The position numbers were made by a program, and so were the translations under genes. Positions 22,864 through 31,950 of a stretch of 64,000 bases of DNA are shown here, piece by piece (within the stretch, counting starts at the first letter, position 1; every line of letters starts with the position of its first letter). The stretch is from Mixophyes australis (taxonomy: Eukaryota; Chordata; Amphibia; Anura; Limnodynastidae): assembly GCA_036250195.1 (NCBI GenBank), contig JAVHZZ010000003.1, forward strand, positions 54,427,521 to 54,491,520, given 5' to 3'. The notes below the pieces were generated by a model, which was not told the DNA's origin, did no database searches, and saw nothing but the letters and a program-made list of their open reading frames with translations.

Positions 22864-24818
22864 CTAGCGCCGTCTTTTCGCTGGCATATCACTGTGCTTA
22901 GCCCCACTCTCTACCCTCCCTCGCCCATCCCTGGTGCGAGCACCTCTCCTTGGAGGAGTGCTATGTGTCGATCTGGTCGGCGTACTAGCAGTACTGGTGG
23001 AGGCCGATGAAAAAGGTGCCGGCAAGCGGGCAATGAGTTCCTGCTGGAGTTGGCCTGCCAGCCGGATAACATTGGCATTCCCCTCGCTAACGGAGGAATG
23101 CATGGCGTCCACAGACCCAGACATTTGGGCCAGCTGCACATTCGTTTGTTCCAAAGCGCTTGCCAGCCGGTTTATTGCAGCAGGGATTTGGCTAGTGGAG
23201 CGGTGTATTCGCCTCAACTGGGCCGCAATTTGTGACATGTGGCGAGTTTGCCTGTCCATGAACAATGTCTGTTGCTGCTGGAATGCGCCAATAGACAGCC
23301 CCATTTCTCTGGCTGGGTCCATAGTTTCAGGTGCAGGTTGGTGGTGTGATGGTTCAGCAGGGCCAGGTGAAACTTCCTGGAGGCCAGACACAGGGGCATC
23401 CACTGTTACCAGGGTGATGGTCGTTTGATCCTCTGGCTCAGGGGACATTTCCAGGGACTCCGCCTGAGGTGGCTGGTATGAAGAGGGCCCTGTGTATGAA
23501 AAATGACGGTAAGTATATAGTATATAATATGTTTGTATATTGCATTCTGAACACTGGATAGGAAAGACTATTCTTTAGCAACTACAGATTCTTTCACAAT
23601 GTTTGCATTCCTGACTTCTAGTCCTATGCTACCTGCTTACGGATGCACTTATTATCCTTTTAATACCCATTATCATTTGGACTGTGTAGTACATGCTGGG
23701 TTATTTTGACTAAACTGCATGCTATAAAAAGTGGAGATGTTGCCTATAGCAACCAATCAGATTTTAGCTGTCATTTTGTTGAATGCAATAAATAAAGTAA
23801 AGGTATATTCTGATGGGTTTCTATAGGCAACATATCCGTTTAGTAAAATGTAGCCCTAACTTCTCATTGCAAACAATAAAAAGAAAAAAAAAAAAACATT
23901 GACAGCAACATTTGCACAGAAAATCAAGTAACTCCATTATTTCTCTCCTAAACAGAAATCACGCACCTGCTTGCTCGTCTGTGCCCGAATCTCTCGCTGA
24001 AGGTGGAGGTGTAGGTTTGGCACTGGGACTGAACTGCGGTCCTGGCGATTCTGGATGTATTAGAAAAAGCATACAATGTATTTCCAGAAAAAAACAATTT
24101 CCAAATATACTGTTTATTGCACAAATGTGTTTGCAATTTTTGTATTTTTTTTTCTATGAGAAAAAAAAACCTTTACAAACTATTAGAGTCAAAAATACAC
24201 TTTGAAAAACAAAAAAAAAAAAAAACAAATAAGAAAAAATGTTTGCAAAGAGAAAAGCAGTTTTGCAAAGAGAAAAGCAGTTTTAAAAAGAGAAAAGCAG
24301 TTTTGCAAAGAGAAAAGCAGTTTTGCAAAGAGAAAAGCAGTTTTAAAAAGAGAAAAGCAGTTTTGCAAAGAAAAAAGCATTTTTAAAAAAAAAAAAATAA
24401 TTAAATACTGTTAGAATAAAATATGCAATAACTCACCAACTACTTGTCCAAAAGAGGGCGAATCCGTGTCTTGGACGTTTATCCCCTCGACAATCTCTGC
24501 CGGCATTATCTGTCGCAGCTCCTCCTTGTACGTTGTGTACTCAATACGAAGAGGGGGGCCACCACCCGTGCGCCTGGTTGCCCTCTTTTCCTGGGCCATC
24601 TTCTCTTTCAGCCTCCTTTTTATATCAGAAAACTGCTTGCGGCAGTGCGCCACTGTCCTCTTTAGTGGGCCCACTGCGTTCACGGCATCACAGACACGCC
24701 CCCACAATTGGTGACGCCGCCTTAGAGGAGTCCGGGCTGCCAGGTTGCCTAGTATGACCTCATAACAGGGAACGATATTGTGCACCAACACACAATTCTC
24801 ATCATGTGAGAAGCGCAC
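22864..24818 (-). CDS. Harbinger Myb/SANT-like protein, three exons
   Basis: Exon 1 (24818-24437) encodes a trihelix Myb-like domain: RFSHDENCVLV at the start, LWGRVCDAVNAVG and CRKQFSDIKRRLKEKM. Exon 2 (24050-23967) encodes a Pro/Ser-rich linker. Exon 3 (23489-22864) encodes a helical region (QIAAQLRRIHRSTSQIPAAI onward) and a basic tail PAKRRR. Splice signals are gtgagt at 24436-24431 and gtgcgt at 23966-23961, with AG acceptors before 24050 and 23489. Both introns are phase 1 and the exons sum to 1092 nt (363 codons plus stop). No in-frame ATG is visible upstream of 24818 before a stop, so the first coding exon or start is unresolved. Harbinger Myb-like proteins are known to assist transposase nuclear import and terminus binding. 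Confidence 0.72.
23698..23856. mobile_element. Palindromic MITE, 'CCAAT' family, in Myb-gene intron 2
   Basis: It starts GGGTTATTTTGACTAAACTG and ends CGTTTAGTAAAATGTAGCCC. The left arm keeps 'tgttgcctatagcaacc' and AACCAATCAG; the right arm has diverged. It lies wholly within intron 2 (23966-23490), so it does not disturb the reading frame. Confidence 0.8.
24241..24380. repeat. 20-bp minisatellite, 7 units, in Myb-gene intron 1
   Basis: Tandem copies of 'gtttgcaaagagaaaagca' plus one base (20 bp), with 'ttttaaaaag' variants at regular places, so the larger period is 60 bp. It lies in intron 1 (24436-24051). The Lys-rich ORFs on the plus strand and Phe/Leu-rich ORF on the minus strand are repeat-derived. 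Confidence 0.93.
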
Positions 24819-24839
24819 ATTCCTCCCTGTCTTGGTCTA

Positions 24840-24960
24840 CCTGCCCTGACCTGTCTCCTCAACCTCTCCCTCTCCCTTCTCTGACCCCTCAACCTCCATC
24901 TCCCTCTCCCTCCTCTGACCCCTCAACCTCCATCTCCCTCTCCTCAGCCTGTTATCCCCT
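24840..24960. repeat. CT-rich tandem duplication upstream of Myb-like exon 1
   Basis: Plus strand 'ctctgacccctcaacctcc' + 'atctccctctccctc' occurs about twice in tandem. It lies just 5' of the Myb-like exon (minus strand), where the missing start codon should be, so it may mark the promoter, 5' UTR or a first intron. Confidence 0.6.
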
Positions 24961-25629
24961 CCTATCTCTGGACATAATGACAAATAAATGTCAAACACAC
25001 AAAACACAGAAAGACTTACAAACACAAAAGACAAACTACACTAAGTACAGACACACTCTCAACACAGTCACACACAAGTAACACAGACAAAGGACAAGTC
25101 AAATACCAAAAAAAAATACAGAAAATAAAAGAGAAAATAAATGTACAAAACAGAAAAATACCACAGGACTACTCACACTTCAATCAGATATCGCTCCACC
25201 AATCCACCAAACTCCAACTCTCACCAACTCACAGCAAACCACTATCCTCCAAACTCCTCTCACAAAACTCCTCAAACCCCTATCAAAGAAAAAGTGTCAG
25301 GCCAGTGGTTTATATAGGGCTTGTGATGTCAAATCTCCTGACTTTGAAAATAGCCAATAGTAACAGGCCAGGAGACAGGTGTAATTTTCAAAAAAACCGC
25401 CTTTACACAAAAGCGCCGTCATTTAAAGCAAAAGCGCCATGTTCTATTCAAAGCCGCCGGCGGCTTTGAGCATTACATCCCGCCGTGACATCGCCGGCGG
25501 CTTCAAATTGAAGCTGATATGCGCCCATTAGTAAATCCGGCTGTTTGCAATGTAAACCCGCCGGAAAACCACCGCGATGCATGGCGGCTTGAAGCCGCCA
25601 TGCATCACGCCTGTTAGTAAATCTAGCCC

Positions 25630-26432
25630 TTAGTGTCACAATAGAGACATAGATCTTGTGATCGCCTCCTCTCTCTTTCCTCAGGGGAGAGACGATACGC
25701 TCCAAGTTGCATAGGCTCCTCGTCATCCGTGACAACAGGAATCAAGGCAGATGGAAGAGAAGATGCCTCCTTCTCAGACTTGCGTTCCTTAATTCTTCTG
25801 TCAATTTTAATGGCGAGGTGCATCAGATCCTTCAATGAGGTAGGAGTCGGGTATTGCACCAAAGAGTCTTTAATCTGTTCCGACAGACCTAGACGGAACT
25901 GACTACTTAAGGTGGGGTAATCCCATCCACTATCAGGTGACCATCTACGAAATTCAGCGCAGTATTCTTCTGCCGACCACTGACCTTGTTTCAAGGGCCG
26001 TAGATGAGCTTCAGCGGAGGCCATACGGTCCGGGTCATCATATAGTAGACCTAATGCCTCGAAGAAAGCGCCTACTGACTGCATGGCAGGACTGGTCTGC
26101 GGCAAGGAAAAATCCCTGGTCTGGGGGTCACCCTGTAGAAGGGAAATAATAATCCCGACTCTTTGCTGCTCTGAACCGGAGGAGCGGGGTCTCAATCGAA
26201 AATAGAGCTTGCAGCTCTCCCTGAAATTCCGGAACAGTGATCTATTTCCGGAGAACCGGTCCGGTAAATTCATTTTGGGTTCACAGGTGGAATCTGGAGT
26301 GGATTGCGAGGTTTTTGCAAGTTCTTCCTGAACGGACAGACGCTCAGCCAATCCCTGGATCATCTGGTACAAGGACGCAACATGGCCTGCTAAGGCTTGC
26401 GCCGGAGACGGTGTGGATTAGCTTCCATCCAT
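25630..26432 (-). pseudogene. Gypsy gag, interrupted in its zinc knuckle
   Basis: The frame starts at ATG 26432-26430, with an in-frame TAA at codon 5 (26420-26418), then runs open to the Harbinger junction. It has the Gypsy Gag core (MNLPDRFSGNRSLFRNF, then KLYFRLRPRS, WSAEEYCAEFRRW, FRLGLSEQIKDSL), the EEPMQLG segment, and the first half of a CCHC knuckle (C-x2-C). The remaining His and Cys of the knuckle lie on the other side of the Harbinger element, near 21725-21750. Gag would package the retrotransposon RNA. The copy is inactivated by the early stop and the insertion. Confidence 0.85.
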
Positions 26433-26466
26433 CACAGCCTCGTCTCAGTGTGGGGGCCAGTTATAA

Positions 26467-27857
26467 TGTTAGGAGCTCCTCCAGCCGCCACAATACAACC
26501 CTGAGTCTACTCTGCCAATCAGGTGTTCACTGGAGCCCCTGGTGGTGGGGACAGACTGGGCTGCAGACTGACAGAGGGTCGTGAAGTGTGTACCGGCTGG
26601 GGAGAACCCAGGCAAGCGGAGTGAGGTCCACGCAGAGGTCAAGGGCCGGCAGCAGGTTGCAATTTCCAGTTAACAAGCCAAGGTCAGGGGTCACAAGCAG
26701 ACAGGAGAAACGGTAAACAGGCCAGAGGTCAGGGTCACGGGATACACAAGCGAAGTCCAAATCCAAGCCAAGGGTCATATACGGGAGATCAGCAGAAGTT
26801 CAATAGATAGGAACAGGAACAAAGCAGGTCAGCAGACTGGGAAGCAGAAGCTATAACCGGCAATGAGGCAGCAGACCTCATTGCCTTAAATACAGACAAC
26901 AACCAATCAGAGTTTGCCCCTGGGAGATACACCGCTGCAGACTAATTGCCTGCCATACCAACAGGCCAATCAGGGCTATGAGGAAAACAGCTACAGGCTA
27001 ATGCCTGTTAATTAAACATTGAACACCTAATAGCCATAAGGCTATTACAGACCTGTGCGCACGCACCCGGCTGTTCCCTTGTTGCAGGGACGCGGCGCTG
27101 CTTTGTAAAGAGTCCGGCCGTTGCCTTGGCGGGGACTCCCAGGTAATCTTGCCGCCCGGCAATGGACCACCATCTAAGCCACATTCCATAATGGCAGGGG
27201 TTTAGGAGGAAGTGACGTCCCGGTCGTCATTCCTTCAACTGTTTGGAGCGTACAGTCATCTTTGCGGAACCCAGGACCGCTCCTCTAACCCGCGGTTCCT
27301 CCACTGCACCAGGAAGTGCACCTGCCCTTGCACTTTTTTAGAATCCAGGATCCTTTGAACCACGTATCTTAGTGGTTTGCTTGAATTTCCCCCAGGCACA
27401 CTTGAAGACTGAGTTTGGCTAGGAAATAGTACCGGTTTCAACAGCGAACAATGAAACGTGTTGGGGATTCTTAAGGAGCCCGGAATTTTTAGCCTAAATG
27501 CAACAGAATTGACCTGCTTGATGATGGAAAATGGCCCGATGAACTTAGGGCCCAACTTCTTGCAAGGCTGTCTAAGCCTGATATTTTTTGTAGACAACCA
27601 AACTTTGTGGCCCACCTTTAGGGAGCAGATGGTACGATGGCGGTCCGAATTTTTTTTTGCTACAAATGAGGCTTGTCTCAATGATGACTGGACCTTCCTC
27701 CAGATATCTCTGATATCTCTGGCAGTGGAGCGGATCTCATGGATACCAACGGACTTTAAGAGGAAGTGACGTCCCGGTCGTCATGGTGATGGCCGGGACG
27801 CCTGGGCACACAGGAAGCGAGCCGCGGTGGCGGTGAGTACCGCCGCCGCTCGTAACA
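26467..27857 (-). repeat. Chimeric 5' LTR with captured pol fragment
   Basis: Minus strand: TGTTACGAGC starts at 27857 and LTR sequence continues to about 27760. Then a 529-bp integrase-chromodomain fragment intervenes (27231-27759), and LTR sequence resumes at 27230 and ends ...CTAACA at 26467. A 25-bp LTR segment (gaggaagtgacgtcccggtc + gtcat on plus) is present on both sides of the fragment (27206-27230 and 27760-27784). The next bases into the element on the minus strand, near 26450, include TGGCCCCCACACTGAG, a possible tRNA primer-binding site. Confidence 0.8.
27231..27759 (-). pseudogene. Gypsy integrase C-terminus and chromodomain fragment
   Basis: The minus-strand frame shows SVGIHEIRSTARDIRDIW, RQASFVAKKNSDRHRT, VGHKVWLSTKNIRL and LGPKFIGPFSIIKQVNSVAF, the typical end of a Gypsy integrase. 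A chromodomain follows: YVVQRILDSKKVQGQVHFLV then QWRNRGLEERSWVP. After WVPQR the frame hits TGA (27255-27253); a shifted frame continues SKQLKE up to the 25-bp repeat. Chromodomains target chromovirus integration to modified histones. Here the fragment sits inside an LTR with no reverse transcriptase attached. Confidence 0.85.
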
Positions 27858-27862
27858 TACAG

Positions 27863-28289
27863 TAGCCCTGGACTGATCAGCAGAGGGAGCTTCAGTAAAC
27901 TGAAGGAAGTGAGAAATTGTCTGCTTCATGTATATGAGGACCCTTACAAAATTTTGCTAGGCGGTCCACGAATGTCAGGTTGCTAAGTGCTGTAAGATAT
28001 AAGCATTTTACACAACTGATTAATCATACTGCACATATGAAACAATGTTTTACCATGAGCAAATAAAACATTGTTTCTTCAACAGCAAAGAGATTAAGCT
28101 ATAGCTATATTTTAAAATAAGCATTTCCTATGTAGACTCTAACCTTTCTTAAAACAAATTGTGCATTTTGCATCCCATATGATACACCAGACCATAAAAT
28201 ACACACAAGTATTATGGGGAAAAAAATCATTTAGATCAGAAAAGCTGGTAATGCATACAGCCACGCATATTTATACATACATTTACCAT
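27863..28289. other. AT-rich sequence, nothing recognised
   Basis: Target-side flank of the Gypsy insertion; no element ends or coding similarity were seen. Confidence 0.5.
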
Positions 28290-28566
28290 ACTTGCCTACT
28301 TGTGTGAAGTGAAGGGAAGATCTCATTGACATGTTCTGCAGAGGGGCGTGGCCGGATGTTATTCATGTGACCACGCCCCTCTGCAAAATAACACAATTTT
28401 TGTCAGCGGGGGTCGGGGCCAGGATGACGTGATTCTCTGTGAATCGCCCTCTGCTCAAGTCACTAAGGTAGTGACAGGACTTGGGAGGCTGCCCTGCTCT
28501 CCCAGGAGTCCGGGAGAACCCCCAGATATCTGTGAGTCTCCCGGACATCCCAGGAGAGTAGGCAAC
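28290..28566. mobile_element. MITE with 'TTGCCTACT' ends
   Basis: Left end ACTTGCCTACTTGTG and right end GAGAGTAGGCAAC are inverted repeats. Internally, AGAGGGGCGTGG (28341) and CCACGCCCCTCT (28372) form a second inverted pair, and CTCCCAGGAGTCCGGGAG is self-complementary. Non-coding. No clear target duplication was found. Confidence 0.7.
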
Positions 28567-28835
28567 TAGGACACATACACCTGACCAATCACTAACTGGA
28601 ACACATTAACATACAAAAGAACACATGACTAGATAGACACACTTGCTACTACTAATAAAATAATTGCTATAGTGTACTGAGCACTTGCAGTAACAAGCAT
28701 ATACAACGTACTCTAAGGAATCATGATAGTACAAACGCTGTTACTGGATATTGTTTGTGGTGTAAAGTGCAGTAAATTGTAGTGTAGAGTCATACAAATT
28801 GGCATATTGAGGGGATTGTGAAATAAACTCTACAA

Positions 28836-29130
28836 GCCTGAGCAAAGTATAAAAAAGGAGTAACTTTGCACCTTGCAAAACCATGTTGCATTGGAGAAGG
28901 AGGTCAATTTAAAATGTGGGGACAGATTTATAGTTGGGGTAGACATATCCTAGATCAACTTTAAATTTCAGTGTAAAAATAGAGTTATCAAGTGTTTATG
29001 CGCTGCGTGAAAAAGCAGCCAGTATTTAACTTATGTGCAAAATAATAAACTAATTGCACCCCTTGCATTGTAACATGGTTTTGTCCAGGATCAAAGTTAC
29101 TCCTTTTTTTGCCTTGCTCTCCTTAATGAC
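28836..29130. mobile_element. MITE, 'GGAGTAACTTTG' family, copy 1
   Basis: Inverted ends: AAAAAAGGAGTAACTTTGCA at the left and AAAGTTACTCCTTTTTTT then 'ctccttaatgacccagg' at the right. Copies at 45848-46152 and 63754-64000 share the same order, including 'ttaaaatgtggggacagatt'. Non-coding. Confidence 0.82.
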
Positions 29131-29625
29131 CCAGGCACTACATTTTGGGAAAATGAAAAATCAGAGAATGTAAAATGGGTGTTTGCCTGTAATGACATAT
29201 CCTATTTCAGATAGCTTCTGCATTCCTGTGTGTTGATAAGTTTGAATTAGGACTCTTAAAGCCGCTATGTAGCAAATCCAAGTATCTAGATGTTGAGAGC
29301 ACCAAATAGTAATGTGAGGCTCCTATTAAACCGAAGCAAGAAGAATCTGGTGTGAAACACACCTCTATATAAAGGGAAGTTCATACATAAAATTGTTAGC
29401 CATTGTATTTGGCACTATGGCACAAAATATAATTTAATTAAATATAAATCCTATAAAGAAATAGCTTTAATTGCAGTGTAGATAATACCACATTAAAATC
29501 TCTTTCATGCTACCAATACATCCCTGTGTTCCTTGTTATATACTGTTGGGGGGAATCGAGTTATACTTTATAGAAATTCTATATTTCTTAATTAATCTAT
29601 GCATTGCCAGTAGGCCTATAGAAAT

Positions 29626-29679
<54 letters not shown>

Positions 29680-30074
29680 TAATTACCAAGCAATAATTTA
29701 CACTTCTAAAAACGCTAACATTCTTCTTTGAACTCCTTGCAAAATTATTTATAGCTCATAAAAAAATAAAGTTTTTATAAAAATTGTCAGCAATAGGCTG
29801 AGAGCTAATCATGAATACAAATAATGTAGCTTAATGAATTAGATAGACGTGTCTATATTATAAATACATATCTGTTAAAGTGGGTGAAAGTACCCCAGGG
29901 ACAGGCAAAATAAACCAAGAAAGTAGCACTCTCTTATAAAGCTGTTTCTTATTGTGGGTTCAGTGTGGCCAAGAGGCAAATGAAAGGAATTAGTGCCTGA
30001 GATTATGATGATGATGATGGCTGTATTTTTGTGCCAGATGTACTGATACCTAGACTTAAAATAGAACATATCTT
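29131..30074. other. No gene recognised; (TG)n tract
   Basis: AT-rich sequence with a pure TG microsatellite at about 29626-29677 and a short GAT run near 30007-30020. Nothing else was recognised. Confidence 0.5.
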
Positions 30075-30399
30075 GGGCAGCACGGGGGTGTAGAGGTTAG
30101 CACTTCTGCCTCACAGCACTGGGAGGTCATGGGTCTGTGTGGGATTCCTCTGGGCACTCTGGTTTCCGCCCACACTCCAAAAACATACTAGCAGATAAAC
30201 TGGCTGCTATCACATTGATCTTAGTCTCTCTGTCTGTGTATGTGTTAGGGAATTTAGACTGTAAGCTCCTATGGGGCAGCGACTGATGTGAGTGAGTTCT
30301 CTGCAGAGCCGGACTGACCATTGGGCACTTCTGGCAAATCCCAGAAGGGCCGATGGCCAGATGGGCCGGACCGGCCCGCCGAGCAGCAGCACTATGCGC

Positions 30400-30534
30400 G
30401 CTGCTCGGCGGACGGTCAGTCGGTGACTGCCGCCTATACGAGTAATCACATGGGACGGCACCACGTGACAGGCTCCGTCCCATGTGATTACTCTCATAGG
30501 CGGCAGTCACTGACTGTCCGTTCGCCGAGCAGCG
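30400..30534. repeat. Long near-perfect inverted repeat (hairpin)
   Basis: Arms of about 59 bp (GCTGCTCGGCGGACGGTCAG ... GGGACGG and CCGTCCC ... CGCCGAGCAGC) surround a spacer of about 16 bp. Only a handful of mismatches separate the arms. The overlapping ORFs at 30127-30635 on both strands reflect this symmetry and are not genes. Confidence 0.93.
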
Positions 30535-31170
30535 TGCAGGAAGGAGGTAAAAAGGTAAGTGTCTGTGTTTATATGTCTGTGTGGCAATTTAATTTGGCAG
30601 TTTTGAAAATCTTTAGTATAAAACATTTGGATTAAAACGTGTTAGCATCATATTCTCTGGTTTGAGGATAGATAGGTAGACTCCCCACATATTGCACAAT
30701 ATTTTGGTGTCAGTGCACTAGCCTGGAATTATAGAGGAACTAGGCTCCATTAACCAAAGTGATTATAGTCATTAGGGTAGAGGCAATTTAAAGGGTCTCT
30801 CCCACCCCCCCACATTCCAGTATGGCCCCCTGACCTAGCGGAAGTAAATCTACCTGAGGGCTGCGCACACTCCAACAACAGAATACGAAATATATTAATC
30901 CACATACACACACACAGATGTTACAGTTCTGGCGTTTACATGCGTTTTAAGAAAGAAAAAAAAATGCGCTAAACGCTTCTTGCTCCATATCTGATGCAAT
31001 TGAAAAGCTACATTTCTCTCATTAAATGCAATGAGATGACGTTAGGAAGTGTTTATCAAATGTGTTTAGCTTAAATGAGGTAAAACAGGATGTTTTATTT
31101 TATTTCCCACAGACGCCTGTTATTCTAAAAATAAAAGTGAACGCAGAGTGAACATATACAAGCACACAAT

Positions 31171-31318
31171 GGGTTAGATTAATACGTCTAAAAAGGAAGA
31201 GTGAAGGTGTTACTTACAGCAACCAATCAGATTCTAGCTATCATGTTCTAGTATGTACTAGATAAATTATACCTGGAATCCACTTTTCCTTTTTAGAAGT
31301 TTTACTAAATCCACCCCC
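31171..31318. mobile_element. Decayed palindromic MITE, 'CCAAT' family
   Basis: GGGTTAGATTAATACGTC at the left pairs loosely with TTTTACTAAATCCACCCCC at the right. The left arm keeps 'cagcaaccaatcagattcta'. It is the most diverged copy of the family and is nested in the hAT element. Confidence 0.65.
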
Positions 31319-31485
31319 TTGTGTTCTTTAGGCGTTTCTATGCACATTTGCCACAATATATGGCAGGGGTGTGGGTTTTTAGGGAGTTTTGATTTTTTTT
31401 AAGATTAGCCAATGGAATATATTTTTTACTTTAGGGTTTCTGATGCTTTCTGAACACAGGTCTCTGTATCTGATGTTATCTGATG

Positions 31486-31645
31486 TTGGCAGCATGGTGG
31501 CTTAGTGGTTAGCACTTCTGCCTCACAGCGCTGGGATCATGAGTTTGATTCCCGACCATGACCCCATGGTTTGCATATTCTCCCTGTGTTTGCGTGGGTT
31601 TCCTCCAACACTCACACTAGTAGGTTAATTGGAAGCATAGATAAG
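31486..31645 (+). mobile_element. SINE 5' fragment with pol III A and B boxes
   Basis: TGGCTTAGTGG (31498-31508) fits the tRNA A box and AGTTTGATTCC (31542-31552) the B box, about 34 bp apart. The body 'ctccctgtgtttgcgtgggt' follows. The 3' tail is missing. It is a retroposed tRNA derivative and not a tRNA gene: no cloverleaf acceptor stem is present. Confidence 0.8.
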
Positions 31646-31950
31646 TACAGTGTGCTGGGGGTGTCATAACGTGCCTGGGGGGATGGCGTGAAGTGGCTGG
31701 GAGGGTGTGATAAATATAATGATTTATTATAATGTATGTATCAATGCCCCATGTTGGCCACACCCACAACACAATGTGGTCACGCCCTTTTCAGTGCCGC
31801 CACTGTGCGGTGACACATAGTTTCTTTCCTGCTGAAACTGAGGTGGGCCTGTGTACTTTAAATGCCAGGACTGATTTTTAGTCCCAGTCCGGTCCTGGTT
31901 CTCTGTACAACGCTGCGGAATTAGTGACGCTATATAAATAGCTGACGATG

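Larger units (their letters stand above)
21753..25629. mobile_element. PIF/Harbinger DNA transposon, 3.9 kb, TSD TTA
   Basis: Inverted ends GGGCCAGATTTACTATCAGG and (complement of right end) GGGCTAGATTTACTAACAGG are flanked by TTA on both sides (21750-21752, 25630-25632), the 3-bp TWA target duplication of Harbinger elements. Subterminal regions are rich in CCGCC/GGCGG motifs on both sides (21786-21990 and 25400-25600), likely binding sites for the element's own proteins by analogy. It carries a convergent pair of genes: a transposase C-terminal stub (plus) and a three-exon Myb-like gene (minus). It sits inside the Gypsy gag zinc-knuckle coding region. Confidence 0.93.
20779..27857 (-). mobile_element. 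Chimeric chromodomain-Gypsy retrotransposon, TSD TACAG
   Basis: Direct 5-bp duplications TACAG at 20774-20778 and 27858-27862 bracket the whole block. Read on the minus strand it begins TGTTACGAGC (LTR start). Then come 95 bp of LTR, an integrase-chromodomain fragment, the rest of the 5' LTR, gag, a Harbinger transposon inside gag, a protease fragment, and a 5'-truncated 3' LTR ending at 20779. Reverse transcriptase and RNase H are missing. Without the Harbinger insertion and its duplicated TTA the block is about 3.2 kb. The intact TSD suggests the outer ends belong to one integration event. How the inner rearrangements arose is open. Confidence 0.85.
30304..31897. mobile_element. Non-autonomous hAT element, TSD GTTCTCTG
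   Basis: The left end CAGAGCCGGACTGACC and the complement of the right end CAGGACCGGACTGGGAC are inverted repeats. The exact 8-bp TSD GTTCTCTG lies on both sides. The 1.6-kb interior has no transposase. It contains a long hairpin (30400-30534), a decayed 'CCAAT'-type MITE (31171-31318) and a SINE fragment (31486-31645), so it has itself been a landing site. Confidence 0.9.
30075..31950 (+). mobile_element. tRNA-derived SINE, split by a hAT insertion
   Basis: The 5' part (30075-30303) has the tRNA-like head (gtgtagaggttagcacttct), the body and 'actgatgtgagtgagttctc'. The 3' part (31898-31950) continues with 'ttctctgtacaacgctgcgg' and 'agtgacgctatataaata'. Eight bases, GTTCTCTG, are duplicated at the break (30296-30303 and 31898-31905), so the SINE was continuous before the hAT at 30304-31897 landed in it. 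SINEs of this type are transcribed by RNA polymerase III and moved by a LINE enzyme. Confidence 0.88.

Noticed and set aside
22934..23428. 164-residue plus-strand ORF
   Set aside because: Antisense shadow of exon 3 of the Myb-like gene.
24117..24414. Lys/Arg-rich ORFs on plus and Phe-rich ORF on minus
   Set aside because: By-products of the 20-bp intronic minisatellite.
20779..27192. Two separate, complete Gypsy insertions sharing a locus
   Set aside because: Only one pair of 5-bp duplications (TACAG) is found, at the outermost ends; no duplication brackets either inner LTR.
27458..27769. 103-residue plus-strand ORF
   Set aside because: Opposite-strand shadow of the integrase-chromodomain fragment.
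31486..31645. tRNA gene (A and B boxes present)
   Set aside because: No acceptor stem or anticodon arm can be formed; the sequence continues as a SINE body.
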